A stretch of 33,173 bases of DNA from Solirubrobacteraceae bacterium (GTDB lineage Bacteria > Actinomycetota > Thermoleophilia > Solirubrobacterales > Solirubrobacteraceae), in the NCBI GenBank assembly GCA_017882425.1, contig JADGPM010000147.1:1-33173 (forward strand). The letters run 5' to 3'. The translations under genes were made by a program, and so were the position numbers. Positions 22,302-30,733 of this stretch are shown here, in pieces; position 1 is the stretch's first letter, and each line of letters begins with the position of its first letter. Below the pieces are notes generated by a model. That model made no database searches, was not told where the DNA came from, and worked only from the letters and a program-made list of their open reading frames with translations.

Positions 22302-23813
22302 CTATCCCCCTGCCGCCTTCGCCGGCGCCGCCGGTGTCGCCGAGCTGACCGGCGCCGTCGCGGGCGCGCCCGTGCCCGTCGTGGTCGTCGCGGGGGGCGT
22401 GGCCCCGAGGCCGGCGGCCTGGGCCCTGGCGATCTCGGCGCTGTGCGAGCGGACGCGGGCGACTGCGGCCTTGGCGGCGGCCGCCCCGGCGCCCGTCCCG
22501 CAGACCTGCGCGGTCGTCGGGGCGTTCAGCAGCGCGGCGAGCGTGCCGAGCACGGGGTTGACCTTGCCGATCGCCTCGAGCGTCGCGAGCGACGAGCAGT
22601 TGCCGTAGACGAGGCCGCGACGGGTCGGGCCGTGCGCGTCCTGCGAGCCGAAGATCGAGGCGCCCTCGTGGTTCAGCCAGCCGAGCCAGTACAGGTAGCC
22701 CTTGCCCTTGGTCGGGCCGCTCGTCGGCTCGTATGCGAGCTCGTTGAAGAGCGTGTTGAGGACGCTCAGCGACTGACCCAGACCCGGCAGCGCCGTGGCG
22801 AGGTTCGCGGCGGCGGGCCGCAGCGCGGAGACCGTCGGCTGCGCGGCCTTCGTGAACGGGCTGAGCTGGTTCTCGATGACCGGCTTGGTCTCCTTCGCGA
22901 AGCTCTGGAAGCCCTTCTGCGCCGCCGCGAGGCCGTTGGCCGCCGGCAGCAGCCTGCCGAGCGTCGGCCCGAGCTCCGCCGACAGCGTCGAGGACTTCGT
23001 CAGCGCGGAGTCCGTCGCCTGCAGGGCACCCGGGAGCAGGCTGATCGTCTGGCTCAGGCTCGCCTGCTGATTCGCGAACGACTGAAAGACGCGGTTGGAG
23101 GAGTCGACGAACTGCGCGAGCTGGGTGTCGCGCGAGCCGAGCTCCTGCGCGATCAGGCGGAAGTTGTGGATCGAGCGCCGGATGTTCGCGCTGCGCGTGC
23201 GCAGCGCGGCGCCGATCCGCGTCAGGTAGCGCGCGGTCGGGTCGAAGCGCTTGAGCGTCGCCGAGAGGTTCGCGGCGTTGCCGCCCAGGCCCTCGCCGGC
23301 GCCGGCGACGAGCAGCCGCAGATAGGCGCGCGTGTCCGTGTCGAGGCCCGCGAGGATCTCGTCCGGGTTGATGTCCGGGCTGGTCTGCGCGACCGGCAGC
23401 GTGCCGTTCTCGGGGATCTTCCCGGCGCCCTTGTGGCCGGGATCGAGCTCGATGACCATGTCCTGCAGGCCGGTCTTGGGGCGCAGCAGCGCGGTCGCGT
23501 CGCGGTAGATCGGCGTGTACTGCTTCTTCATCTTCATCTGGACGATCGCACGGCCGTCCTTCAGCGTGACCTTGCCGATCTCGCCGACCTGGACGCCGGC
23601 GATCAGCACGGTCTGGCCCTGGCCCGGGGTGACCGCCTGCGCCGTCTGGAACTCGGCGTTGTAGTCGACGAAGCTGCTGCCGACGAGCGGCACCCAGGAG
23701 GGCAGGTAGAAGCGCTGGTGGGAGAGGATGAAGCCGCCGACGAGGATCGCGATCGCCGCGAGCGCGAGGATCGCGATGAAGTCCTTGAGGTGCTTGCGGA
23801 TTGCGAGTGCCAT
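22302..23813 (-). CDS. MCE-domain protein, fifth of six
   Basis: This 503-residue protein has a membrane helix (FIAILALAAIAILVGGFIL) after a basic start, an MCE domain with DYNAEFQTAQAVTPGQGQTV and LIAGVQVGEIGKV (about residues 50-130), and a long helical tail. The C-terminus is extended by an Ala/Thr/Pro-rich low-complexity region, probably wall-spanning. The Cys pair is VYGNCSSL and QVCGTG. ATG 23813 (MALAIRKHL) is used, since the track start at 23927 would reach back into the previous gene, whose stop is 8 bp upstream. Confidence 0.93.
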   Translation of the reverse strand: MALAIRKHLKDFIAILALAAIAILVGGFILSHQRFYLPSWVPLVGSSFVDYNAEFQTAQAVTPGQGQTVLIAGVQVGEIGKVTLKDGRAIVQMKMKKQYTPIYRDATALLRPKTGLQDMVIELDPGHKGAGKIPENGTLPVAQTSPDINPDEILAGLDTDTRAYLRLLVAGAGEGLGGNAANLSATLKRFDPTARYLTRIGAALRTRSANIRRSIHNFRLIAQELGSRDTQLAQFVDSSNRVFQSFANQQASLSQTISLLPGALQATDSALTKSSTLSAELGPTLGRLLPAANGLAAAQKGFQSFAKETKPVIENQLSPFTKAAQPTVSALRPAAANLATALPGLGQSLSVLNTLFNELAYEPTSGPTKGKGYLYWLGWLNHEGASIFGSQDAHGPTRRGLVYGNCSSLATLEAIGKVNPVLGTLAALLNAPTTAQVCGTGAGAAAAKAAVARVRSHSAEIARAQAAGLGATPPATTTTGTGAPATAPVSSATPAAPAKAAGG

Positions 23814-23821
23814 CAGTGGTC

Positions 23822-25315
23822 CTAGCCGGCGTCCGACGGGCCTGCGGGGAAGGCGTTGTAGTCCGGGATCTTCTGCGTGTAGCACGCCTTGTCGGCGCGG
23901 TACACGGGCTTCGTGCCGCCGTTCCATGCGGGGCGCGTTCCGAGCGGCTGGCCGACCGAGTTGCCGAACAGCGTGCCGCCGGCGCCCAGGTTGCCGCCGG
24001 TGAGCTTCACGCCGTAGTTGCCGCCGCCGGTCTGGAAGCGCACGTACTGGCCGTTGCCGTCGAAGTTCTGGCCCTCACCCGCGAGCCCGACCATCGAGTA
24101 CCAGAACTCCTTGTAGTTCTCCTGGTTCGTGGAGAACGGCCCGTCCTCGAGCTTCACGTCGCCGGCGGGCAGGATCACGTTGGAGACGCACCTGGAGAGG
24201 AGGTCGCCCTGCTGCAGGACCGGAATGCTCTCCGTGCTGGCCTTCGCCAGGCTCGCGGTGGCCGGCTGCAGGTCACCGACGAGGCCGCCCAGCTCCTCCT
24301 GGGAGACGAGCTTGCGGGTCGGCGCGATCCACGGCGTGACCGCGTCGATCGTCGGCTGCGTCTGCTCGACGCCGGGGACGAGCGCCAGCGAGAAGGCGCG
24401 GACGTTCGGGAGCGCGGCGTTCAGCCGCCCGAGCGAGGTGTAGGCGGTCTGCACGGTCGGTCCCAGCAGCGCCACCGACTGCTGCAGATTGCTCTGCTGG
24501 CTGGCGAGCGCGCCGAGCGTCGTGTTGAAGTTGTCGACGAGGTCGCCGAGCTGTTGCTCGCTGCTGGCGAGCTTCCTCCCCGTCGACGCCAGGCCCTGCA
24601 CGAGGCCCGTCAGGTCCGACGGCACGACGCCCTGCAGCGCCTGCTGGGTGATCGCGCTGTCGCGCAGCGCGCTCTTGCCGAACGGGATCGCGCTGTTCAG
24701 CGCCTGCGCCGCGGACTTGCCGTAGACGTACGGCGTCTGGTCGGCGTTCTCGGCCGCCGTCGGCTTCGCGGTCAGGGCCGTGCCGAGGCTCGCGAGCGTG
24801 ATCTGGAGCTGGCGGCGCGTGTCCTGCTGCAGCGCGGTGAGCACCTGGTCGAGCTGCACCGGCGTGGCCGTCTGGGCGACGGAGATCGTGTCGCCGTCGG
24901 AGATCGTCGGCGCCGACGGCGTGCCAGGGTGCAGGTCGACGAAGAAGTTGCCCTCCAGGAAGATGCGCGGGCGGATCTTCAGCTCGGCGTCCTTGTGGAT
25001 CGGCAGCCCCTGGTCCTGGACCTCCATCGTGATGACGGCGTTGTTCGTGCCGTCCTGGCCCTCGACCTTGGTGACCTTGCCGACGTTGACGCCGGCGATG
25101 CGCACCGGGGAGTTCAGGCGGATCGAGTTCGCCGACGGGAAGACCGCCTTGAACTCGAAGGGCCGCGAGAACGGATTGTTCTTCGTGAAGCCGAAGTACG
25201 AGATCAGCAGGACGCCGATCAGGACGAGGATGCCGACACGCACCGGGTTGGCGCCCGTGCGGTCCTTGCGCAGCGTGCGCGGGCGGCCGTCCTTGTTGCG
25301 ACGCAGGCTCGCCAT
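23822..25315 (-). CDS. MCE-domain protein, fourth of six
   Basis: The 497-residue protein has an unusually long, basic N-terminus (MASLRRNKDGRPRTLRKDR) before its membrane helix (VGILVLIGVLLISYFGF), then the MCE domain (EFKAVFPSANSIRLNSPVRIAGVNVGKV...; about 50-125). The helical tail ends in a region with FWYSMVGLAGEGQNFDGNG. The two cysteines are SRCVSN and KACYTQ. Its start overlaps the stop of the third gene by one base (TGATG), so the two are coupled. Confidence 0.93.
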   Translation of the reverse strand: MASLRRNKDGRPRTLRKDRTGANPVRVGILVLIGVLLISYFGFTKNNPFSRPFEFKAVFPSANSIRLNSPVRIAGVNVGKVTKVEGQDGTNNAVITMEVQDQGLPIHKDAELKIRPRIFLEGNFFVDLHPGTPSAPTISDGDTISVAQTATPVQLDQVLTALQQDTRRQLQITLASLGTALTAKPTAAENADQTPYVYGKSAAQALNSAIPFGKSALRDSAITQQALQGVVPSDLTGLVQGLASTGRKLASSEQQLGDLVDNFNTTLGALASQQSNLQQSVALLGPTVQTAYTSLGRLNAALPNVRAFSLALVPGVEQTQPTIDAVTPWIAPTRKLVSQEELGGLVGDLQPATASLAKASTESIPVLQQGDLLSRCVSNVILPAGDVKLEDGPFSTNQENYKEFWYSMVGLAGEGQNFDGNGQYVRFQTGGGNYGVKLTGGNLGAGGTLFGNSVGQPLGTRPAWNGGTKPVYRADKACYTQKIPDYNAFPAGPSDAG

Positions 25316-26724
25316 CAGGGCTTCGTGTTGTCGTGGAGGGTCGTCGGGGCCTGGCCGGGGACGTTGCCGATGACGACCTTGCCCGGGATGAACTTCTCGT
25401 TGCCCGCCTCACAGGTCTTCGGCTGCCCCGGAGCACCCGTGAACGGGTAGGGGTTGGAGTGCAGGAAGTTGTTCGGCGAGCCGCCGTTGGCCGGCGCCGA
25501 GGAGGGCGAGCCCTCGTTGTTGGGCCCGCTCGGCGCCGCGATGATCGAGAACCGCTGCAGCGTGCCGTTGCTGCCGCCCTCGCTCAGCAGGCTCGACGCG
25601 TTGCGCAGCGCCGTGCCGAGGTAGTTGCAGACCGTCTGGGCCGGCGTGATGAAGGCGATCGTCGGCTCGAGGATCCCCGCAGCGGTCGCGAGGTCGTTGA
25701 CGCCCAGCTTCACGAGCGGGTCGGTGCTGAACGCCTCGACGGACTTCAGCGTCGTCGCAACTCGCGCGTTGAAGGCCGGCGAGCGCTGCAGTACGGGCGT
25801 GCCGATGCGGACCGTGTCGGCGAGGTCCGGCGCCGCGTCGGCGAGCGCGTTGATGCCGGGCTGCAGCTGGTGGAAGAGGTCGGCGCTGTTGGCCAGGAAG
25901 GGCCGGATCTGCGGCAGGTCGCGGATCGCCGTCGCCAGCGCGGGGACGCCGCCGACGATCGACTGCTGGATCGGCGTCGTGACCCCCGCGAGGGCGCTGA
26001 ACGTCGAGTCCAGGTTGCGGTAGAGGGCGGCCTGCGTCTCGGCGGCGGGCGCGACGACCGAGGCGGCGCGGGCGAGTCCGCGCAGGAAGCCGCGCAGGTC
26101 CGTTCTCGTGCTCGACAGGTTGCGCATCACGGGCCCGAGCTCTGTGAGCAGCGGGTCGAGGTCCTTGATCGCGAAGTTCAGGTCCGCCCCGCGGCCGGCG
26201 AAGCCGTTGCCGAACGCCAGCAGGTTCGCCTGGATCGCCCGGCGCGTCGGGTCGCTGAACATGTTGAAGACCTGGTCCAGCTCGACCGGCTCGGGCTTGG
26301 CCTGGGCAAGCGGCAGCGTCCCGCCGTCGGGCACCGTCTTCGAGCTCGTCCCGCGGGTGAGCTGGACGTACTTCAGCCCGAGCGCCGACCGCGGGCGGAT
26401 GATCACGAGCGTGTCGACCGGCAGCGGCTTGGCGACCGTCTGCAGGTTGAGGTCGATGACCGCGGTGACCGCCCCGTTGGGGTGCGACTGCGGCGTGATG
26501 CCCGACACGAGGCCGATCCGCGTGCCACCGATGCGCACGTCGTTGCCCTTCACCAGGCCGGCCGAGTTCGGGACGTCGACCCGCACGTGGTAGGTCGGCA
26601 CGAACGGCAGGCCGGAGTTCGCGTTGTAGGCGAGGTACACCGCGACGATGACGACGAGGATCGTCGCCGCGCCGATCAGCACGGGGTTCGCTGCGATCGA
26701 GGCTGCTCCGGTGCGCCGTCTCAT
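25315..26724 (-). CDS. MCE-domain protein, third of six
   Basis: This 469-residue protein starts MRRRTGAASIAANPVLIGA, then a membrane helix (ATILVVIVAVYLAY) and the MCE domain (YHVRVDVPNSAGLVKGNDV, RIGGTRIGLV; about 45-120). The tail is helical, and the end is rich in Ser/Asn/Pro (EGSPSSAPANGGSPNN). The two cysteines are TVCNYLG and KTCEAGN. The ATG overlaps the second gene's stop by 4 bp (ATGA). Confidence 0.93.
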   Translation of the reverse strand: MRRRTGAASIAANPVLIGAATILVVIVAVYLAYNANSGLPFVPTYHVRVDVPNSAGLVKGNDVRIGGTRIGLVSGITPQSHPNGAVTAVIDLNLQTVAKPLPVDTLVIIRPRSALGLKYVQLTRGTSSKTVPDGGTLPLAQAKPEPVELDQVFNMFSDPTRRAIQANLLAFGNGFAGRGADLNFAIKDLDPLLTELGPVMRNLSSTRTDLRGFLRGLARAASVVAPAAETQAALYRNLDSTFSALAGVTTPIQQSIVGGVPALATAIRDLPQIRPFLANSADLFHQLQPGINALADAAPDLADTVRIGTPVLQRSPAFNARVATTLKSVEAFSTDPLVKLGVNDLATAAGILEPTIAFITPAQTVCNYLGTALRNASSLLSEGGSNGTLQRFSIIAAPSGPNNEGSPSSAPANGGSPNNFLHSNPYPFTGAPGQPKTCEAGNEKFIPGKVVIGNVPGQAPTTLHDNTKP

Positions 26725-28217
26725 TCGCCCAGGAGATAGTCGAGGAGGGATTGGACGGAGCGCGCGTCGGGCGCCCGCTTCGGGGTCGACGAGGTCGTCG
26801 GCGCGGCGCCCGCGCCCGGCTTGACGCCGCTGTCGCCCGGCAGGATCGTCGTCGGCAGCTTGATCGCCGCGGGTGTCGCCGCGGTCGTCGAGCCTGCCTG
26901 CGCGGACGACCCCGTGCTCTTCGACGACACCGCCTGCGCGCTCGCGGCGGCGGTGCCCGCGCTCGGCGAGGTGGTCGAGGACCCGAGGTCCTTGTTGAAG
27001 TTCGCGGTGCAGCCGAGCTGGTTGACCAGGACGTACGTCTGGCAGGTCGTCAGCACGAGCCGGGCGCGCAGGTAGTGGCCATACTGGTCGTAGCCGTTGA
27101 TGCCGCCCGCGCCGTAGAAGACGAAGTCCATCAGGCGGTTGATGCCGCCCTGCGTCTTCAGTGAGGTCAGGAACGCGCTGAGATTCTGCGTCAGCGGCAC
27201 GGCCGTCTTGGAGAGCGTGCCGAGGCTCTGCACGAGCGGCAGCGAGGCCTGCAGCGCAGGCCCGCCGATGTCCGCCGTGTCGCCCAGGCTCTTGAACGCC
27301 GTCGTGCCGGCGCTGGTGAAGGCCGGCGCGCCGGTGACGAACGTGTTGATCGAGTCGGCCGAGCGCGAGAGGTCCGAGACGACCGGCGTGAACTGGTCCG
27401 ACAGGTTGCCGAGCTCGTTCATCGTCGGCGTCAGCTGGCGCAGGAACGGCGGGAAGAGCTTGATGTTCGCCTGCAGCGCGATGCTCTTCTCGGCGGTCGC
27501 GGTCGCCGTCTTGGCCGAGGCGTTGATGAAGCCCTGGATCTGCTTGCGCGAGCGCGCCAGCGGCGCGAGCACGGTGTCGCCGTTGACGGCCAGCGAGGCG
27601 AGCGTGCGGTTCTGCTGGGCGAGGATCGCGAGCACCTGGTCGAACGCCTTGAACGCCGGGTTGGACTGCTTCAGCGCGGCGTTGAGTGCCGCGCCGTTGC
27701 CGGCCAGACCGGTCCCGAGCTCGTTGATGATGATCGTGAACCGCTCACGCAGCGGCAGGCGCATGATGTTGTTCAGCAGGTCGATGTCGATCGCCTTGGC
27801 GGTGTTCGTCGACGGCAGCAGGTACTGGCCCTTGCCCGGGCCGTTCTTGATCTTCGGCAGCAGCGGCGCCGGCGCCGTGCCGGGCGCGCGCGGCTGCGTC
27901 GGCTGGCACTCGATGAACTTCTCGCCGATCAGCGATTGCGGGCGCACGATGCAGAAGGCGTCGGTGCGGAAGTCGTGGTAGTTCGGGTCGTCGATGGCCA
28001 GGACGACCGCGGCCTTGTTGTCCGGCGTCAGGTCGAGCGTCTCGATCTTCCCCACGCGGACGCCGGCGATCTTCACGTCCTCCCCGGGGATGACGAAGGA
28101 GGCGTTCTTGAAGATCGCGCGCACGCGGTAGCTGCCGTCGTTGCCCGAGCCCGTCGCGAAGACGACGAGCACGGCGCCCGCGAGGACCAGCACGAGGATG
28201 GCGGCGATCCGCTTCAC
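26721..28217 (-). CDS. MCE-domain protein, second of six
   Basis: The 498-residue protein has a membrane helix right at the start (IAAILVLVLAGAVLVVFA), the MCE domain (YRVRAIFKNASFVIPGEDVKIAGVRVGKI; about 30-110) and a helical tail. After that comes NRLMDFVFYGAGGINGYDQY and a low-complexity Ser/Thr/Ala/Pro C-terminus of about 100 residues. It is the only one with extra cysteines inside the MCE domain (DAFCIV, FIECQP), besides the C-terminal pair TTCQTYVLVNQLGC. It starts 4 bp after the first MCE gene. Confidence 0.93.
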   Translation of the reverse strand: MKRIAAILVLVLAGAVLVVFATGSGNDGSYRVRAIFKNASFVIPGEDVKIAGVRVGKIETLDLTPDNKAAVVLAIDDPNYHDFRTDAFCIVRPQSLIGEKFIECQPTQPRAPGTAPAPLLPKIKNGPGKGQYLLPSTNTAKAIDIDLLNNIMRLPLRERFTIIINELGTGLAGNGAALNAALKQSNPAFKAFDQVLAILAQQNRTLASLAVNGDTVLAPLARSRKQIQGFINASAKTATATAEKSIALQANIKLFPPFLRQLTPTMNELGNLSDQFTPVVSDLSRSADSINTFVTGAPAFTSAGTTAFKSLGDTADIGGPALQASLPLVQSLGTLSKTAVPLTQNLSAFLTSLKTQGGINRLMDFVFYGAGGINGYDQYGHYLRARLVLTTCQTYVLVNQLGCTANFNKDLGSSTTSPSAGTAAASAQAVSSKSTGSSAQAGSTTAATPAAIKLPTTILPGDSGVKPGAGAAPTTSSTPKRAPDARSVQSLLDYLLGE

Positions 28218-28221
28218 GCGA

Positions 28222-29565
28222 TCACGGCCCCGGAGGAACGATCGAGGCTTGGCAGTCGAGCTTGCCGCCGGTGTCCTGCCACGGCGCGCTGCCGTCGGCC
28301 GGCCGCTGGATCGCGGCGCCAGGGCAGCGCTGGACGATCGACGCGCCGTTCTCCAGGCCCGGCGTGCGGAGCGCCGGCGGGACCGGGACCAGCTCGTTCG
28401 AGGGCGCGTCGTACTTGAAGGCGTTGAAGACCGGCGCGACGCGCGCGAAGTGCCCGTTGGCGTCGTAGTTCGAGGCGCCCTGGCCGAAGTCGCGCAGCCA
28501 GCCGACGAGGTCCGGCGAGTACGGGCGGATGAAGTTGAAGACCGGCGTCGAATCCTTCAGCGCGGTGACCGCGTTCGGGAAGGACGTCGACGCGACGTTC
28601 GACAGCTGCGGGGAGGTCGTCAGCAGATCGGTGAGGTCGTTGCTCGGCCCGGGCTGGCGCGCGAGCTTGGCGAGCTGGGCGATCGTCGGCTGGGATTCGG
28701 TCAGCAGCGGGCGCAGCGTCGCCAGGAACGGGGCGAGGTTCTTCGATGCGGGCTTGGACGCGGCGACGAGCTTGTCGACGTCGTCCAGCGCGAGGCGCAG
28801 GTCGACGAACGTCGTGCTGGCGCGGCGCAGCGTCTGCGGCAGCAGTGAGAGTGCCTGGGAGAGCGAGGCGTTCTCGGAGGCGATCGCGCCGAAGGTCGTG
28901 TCCGCGTTGGAGACGAGGTCGGTCAGCGTCGGCGCCTTGCGCGCCAGCGTCGTGACGACCTGCGAGGTGTCCTGGACGAGCGTGTTGAGCGCGACCTGGT
29001 CGGCGTTCAGCTTCTCGAGGACATTGCGTGTGGACGACAGCGCGGGCGGGAAGTAGCGCCCGGCGGCGTTCGCCTGCAGGCCCTTGCCGGCGTACCAGGT
29101 CGCGAAGCCCTGGATCGTGTCGGCGAGGCCCTTGCGCGTCGGGGCGTCGAGCGTGTTGAAGAGCTGGTCGAGGTCGACGATCGTGGTCGTCTTGTCCGCG
29201 GCGAGCACCGCGCCGTCGGCCAGCTTGGGAGCGTTGTCGGGGCCCGGGCTGAGCGCGATGTAGCGGTTGGCGACGCCGGAGAGCGAGGTCGCGCGGATCA
29301 CCGCGGTCGTGCCTTCGTGCAGCGGCGCGTACGGCTTGTCCACCTCGATCGTGATCTCGGCCTGGTTGTTCGCGGTGAGCTGGACGTCCTTCACCGAGCC
29401 CACGCGCCGCCCGCCGACCTGGACGTCGTTGTCGTTGACCAGCTGCCCGGCCGTCTGGAAGACGAGCTTGTACTGGTGCGCGCCGTTGCCGCCGAGCAGC
29501 AGGATCGCCACGAGGGCGGCCGCGACCACGAGCGCACCGAGCGTCATCGCCCGGGCGGTGGTCAT
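28222..29565 (-). CDS. MCE-domain protein, first of six
   Basis: This 447-residue protein, the shortest of the set, has a membrane helix (MTLGALVVAAALVAILLLGG), the MCE domain (YKLVFQTAGQLVNDNDVQVGGRRVGSV; about 31-108) and a helical tail. The C-terminal region has WLRDFGQGASNYDANGHFAR and the Cys pair VQRCPG and LDCQAS, the only two cysteines in the protein. The ATG is preceded by GAGGGGGACGC. A 107-bp gap separates it from the ATPase gene, the largest gap in the mce block. Confidence 0.93.
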   Translation of the reverse strand: MTTARAMTLGALVVAAALVAILLLGGNGAHQYKLVFQTAGQLVNDNDVQVGGRRVGSVKDVQLTANNQAEITIEVDKPYAPLHEGTTAVIRATSLSGVANRYIALSPGPDNAPKLADGAVLAADKTTTIVDLDQLFNTLDAPTRKGLADTIQGFATWYAGKGLQANAAGRYFPPALSSTRNVLEKLNADQVALNTLVQDTSQVVTTLARKAPTLTDLVSNADTTFGAIASENASLSQALSLLPQTLRRASTTFVDLRLALDDVDKLVAASKPASKNLAPFLATLRPLLTESQPTIAQLAKLARQPGPSNDLTDLLTTSPQLSNVASTSFPNAVTALKDSTPVFNFIRPYSPDLVGWLRDFGQGASNYDANGHFARVAPVFNAFKYDAPSNELVPVPPALRTPGLENGASIVQRCPGAAIQRPADGSAPWQDTGGKLDCQASIVPPGP

Positions 29566-29656
29566 GCGTCCCCCTCATGGGTGAAACGGCGTGGTGTCTT
29601 CGGAGGCGGAATGGTCGTCTGTCTGGTCGGTCGGCTGTGCTCGGGGGGGATCTCGT

Positions 29657-29670
29657 GGTCCGGGGGGACC
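29657..29670 (-). promoter_or_regulatory. Small hairpin in the ATPase-MCE gap
   Basis: GGTCC-CCCC-GGACC forms a perfect 5-bp stem 2 bases after the ATPase stop codon, in the only gap over 50 bp of the mce block. It could be an attenuation or RNA-processing point that sets different levels for the permease/ATPase and MCE parts (inference). Confidence 0.3.
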
Positions 29671-29672
29671 GC

Positions 29673-30731
29673 TCACTCCATCCCGAGCGGCCCCTGTGCC
29701 GCCCCGGAGAGGAACTGACGGACGAAGGCGTTGTCGGAGTTGAACAGCTCGGCGGCCGGGCCGGACTCCACGATCCGCCCGCGCCACAGCACCGCGATGT
29801 ACTCCGCGACGCGGCGGGCGCTCATGATGTCGTGGGTGATGACGGTGTAGGCCCCGCCGTTCTCCTCGTGGATCTCCTGGATGAGCTCGCAGAGGAGCGC
29901 CGTACGCACCGGGTCCAGCCCGGAGTCCGGCTCGTCGAACAGGACGATGTCCGGGTCGAGCACCAGCGCGCGGGCGAACCCTGCGCGCTTGCGCATCCCG
30001 CCGGAGAGCTCGTTGGGGAACTTGTCGCCCGCCTCGCCGAGGCCGACCTCCGAGAGGCGCCGGCCGACGATCTCGAGGATCTCGTCCTCGCCCTTGTCGG
30101 TGTGCTGGCGCAGCGGGAAGGCCACGTTGTCGAGCAGGTTCATCGAGCCGAACAGCGCGCCGTCCTGGAAGAGGACGCCGAACTTCTTGCGCATCGCGAA
30201 CAGCTCGTCGTCGCGCATGTTCGGGACCGACTCGCCGTGCACGACGACGTCGCCGTCGTCCGGGTAGAGCAGGCCGACCATGTGCTTGATGCAGACCGAC
30301 TTGCCCGTGCCCGACGGCCCGAGGATCATCGAGATCTTGCCCTCGGGCAGGCCCATGTTGAGCCCGCGCAGGATCTTGTTGCGCCCGAACGCCTTGTGGA
30401 CCTCGATGAACTCGACGGCGTCCGGCACGCCCGTCGGGCGGTTGAGGCCGGTGTGCCAGCGGTACTCGTCGTCCTGGCCGCGCTCGGCCTCGTGCACGAC
30501 GGAGACGCGCGCGGCGTCCGCGTCGGCGTTCGGGTGCTCGGCCTGGAACCTGGCGACGGCGGGCGGCAGGTCGGGCTCGTCGACTCCGGCGCCGGTGCTC
30601 GCCTCGGCCTCGACGGCGGCCTCGCGCTCGTTGCTCCGCTCCGCGAACGACTCGCCCGCGAGCTGATCCTTCGTCGGGAGATCCTCGGCCGGCGTGCCGT
30701 CCGCGTTGGTCCGGAAGTCGTCCTCGCCCAT
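29673..30731 (-). CDS. Mkl/MlaF-like ATPase of the Mce system
   Basis: This 352-residue protein has an MlaF/Mkl (MceG)-type ABC domain from about residue 105: Walker A GPSGTGKS (138-145), Q-loop GVLFQDGALF, signature ELSGGMRKRAGFARAL, Walker B DIVLFDEPDSGLDPV and switch His in ITHDIMS. The first 100 or so residues are acidic, polar and probably disordered (MGEDDFRTNADGTPAEDLPT...), an extension not needed for ATP hydrolysis. In mycobacteria the corresponding MceG is encoded away from the mce loci; here it lies inside the operon, between permeases and MCE genes. It starts 2 bp after the yrbE-B stop. ATG 30731 is chosen because the longer track ORF is only antisense-type extension. Confidence 0.93.
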   Translation of the reverse strand: MGEDDFRTNADGTPAEDLPTKDQLAGESFAERSNEREAAVEAEASTGAGVDEPDLPPAVARFQAEHPNADADAARVSVVHEAERGQDDEYRWHTGLNRPTGVPDAVEFIEVHKAFGRNKILRGLNMGLPEGKISMILGPSGTGKSVCIKHMVGLLYPDDGDVVVHGESVPNMRDDELFAMRKKFGVLFQDGALFGSMNLLDNVAFPLRQHTDKGEDEILEIVGRRLSEVGLGEAGDKFPNELSGGMRKRAGFARALVLDPDIVLFDEPDSGLDPVRTALLCELIQEIHEENGGAYTVITHDIMSARRVAEYIAVLWRGRIVESGPAAELFNSDNAFVRQFLSGAAQGPLGME

Positions 30732-30733
30732 CC

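Noticed and set aside
20556-23825. 1089-residue plus-strand ORF antisense to mce genes
   Set aside because: Low-complexity Arg/Glu/Gln-rich translation with no motif; the opposite strand encodes clear MCE proteins.
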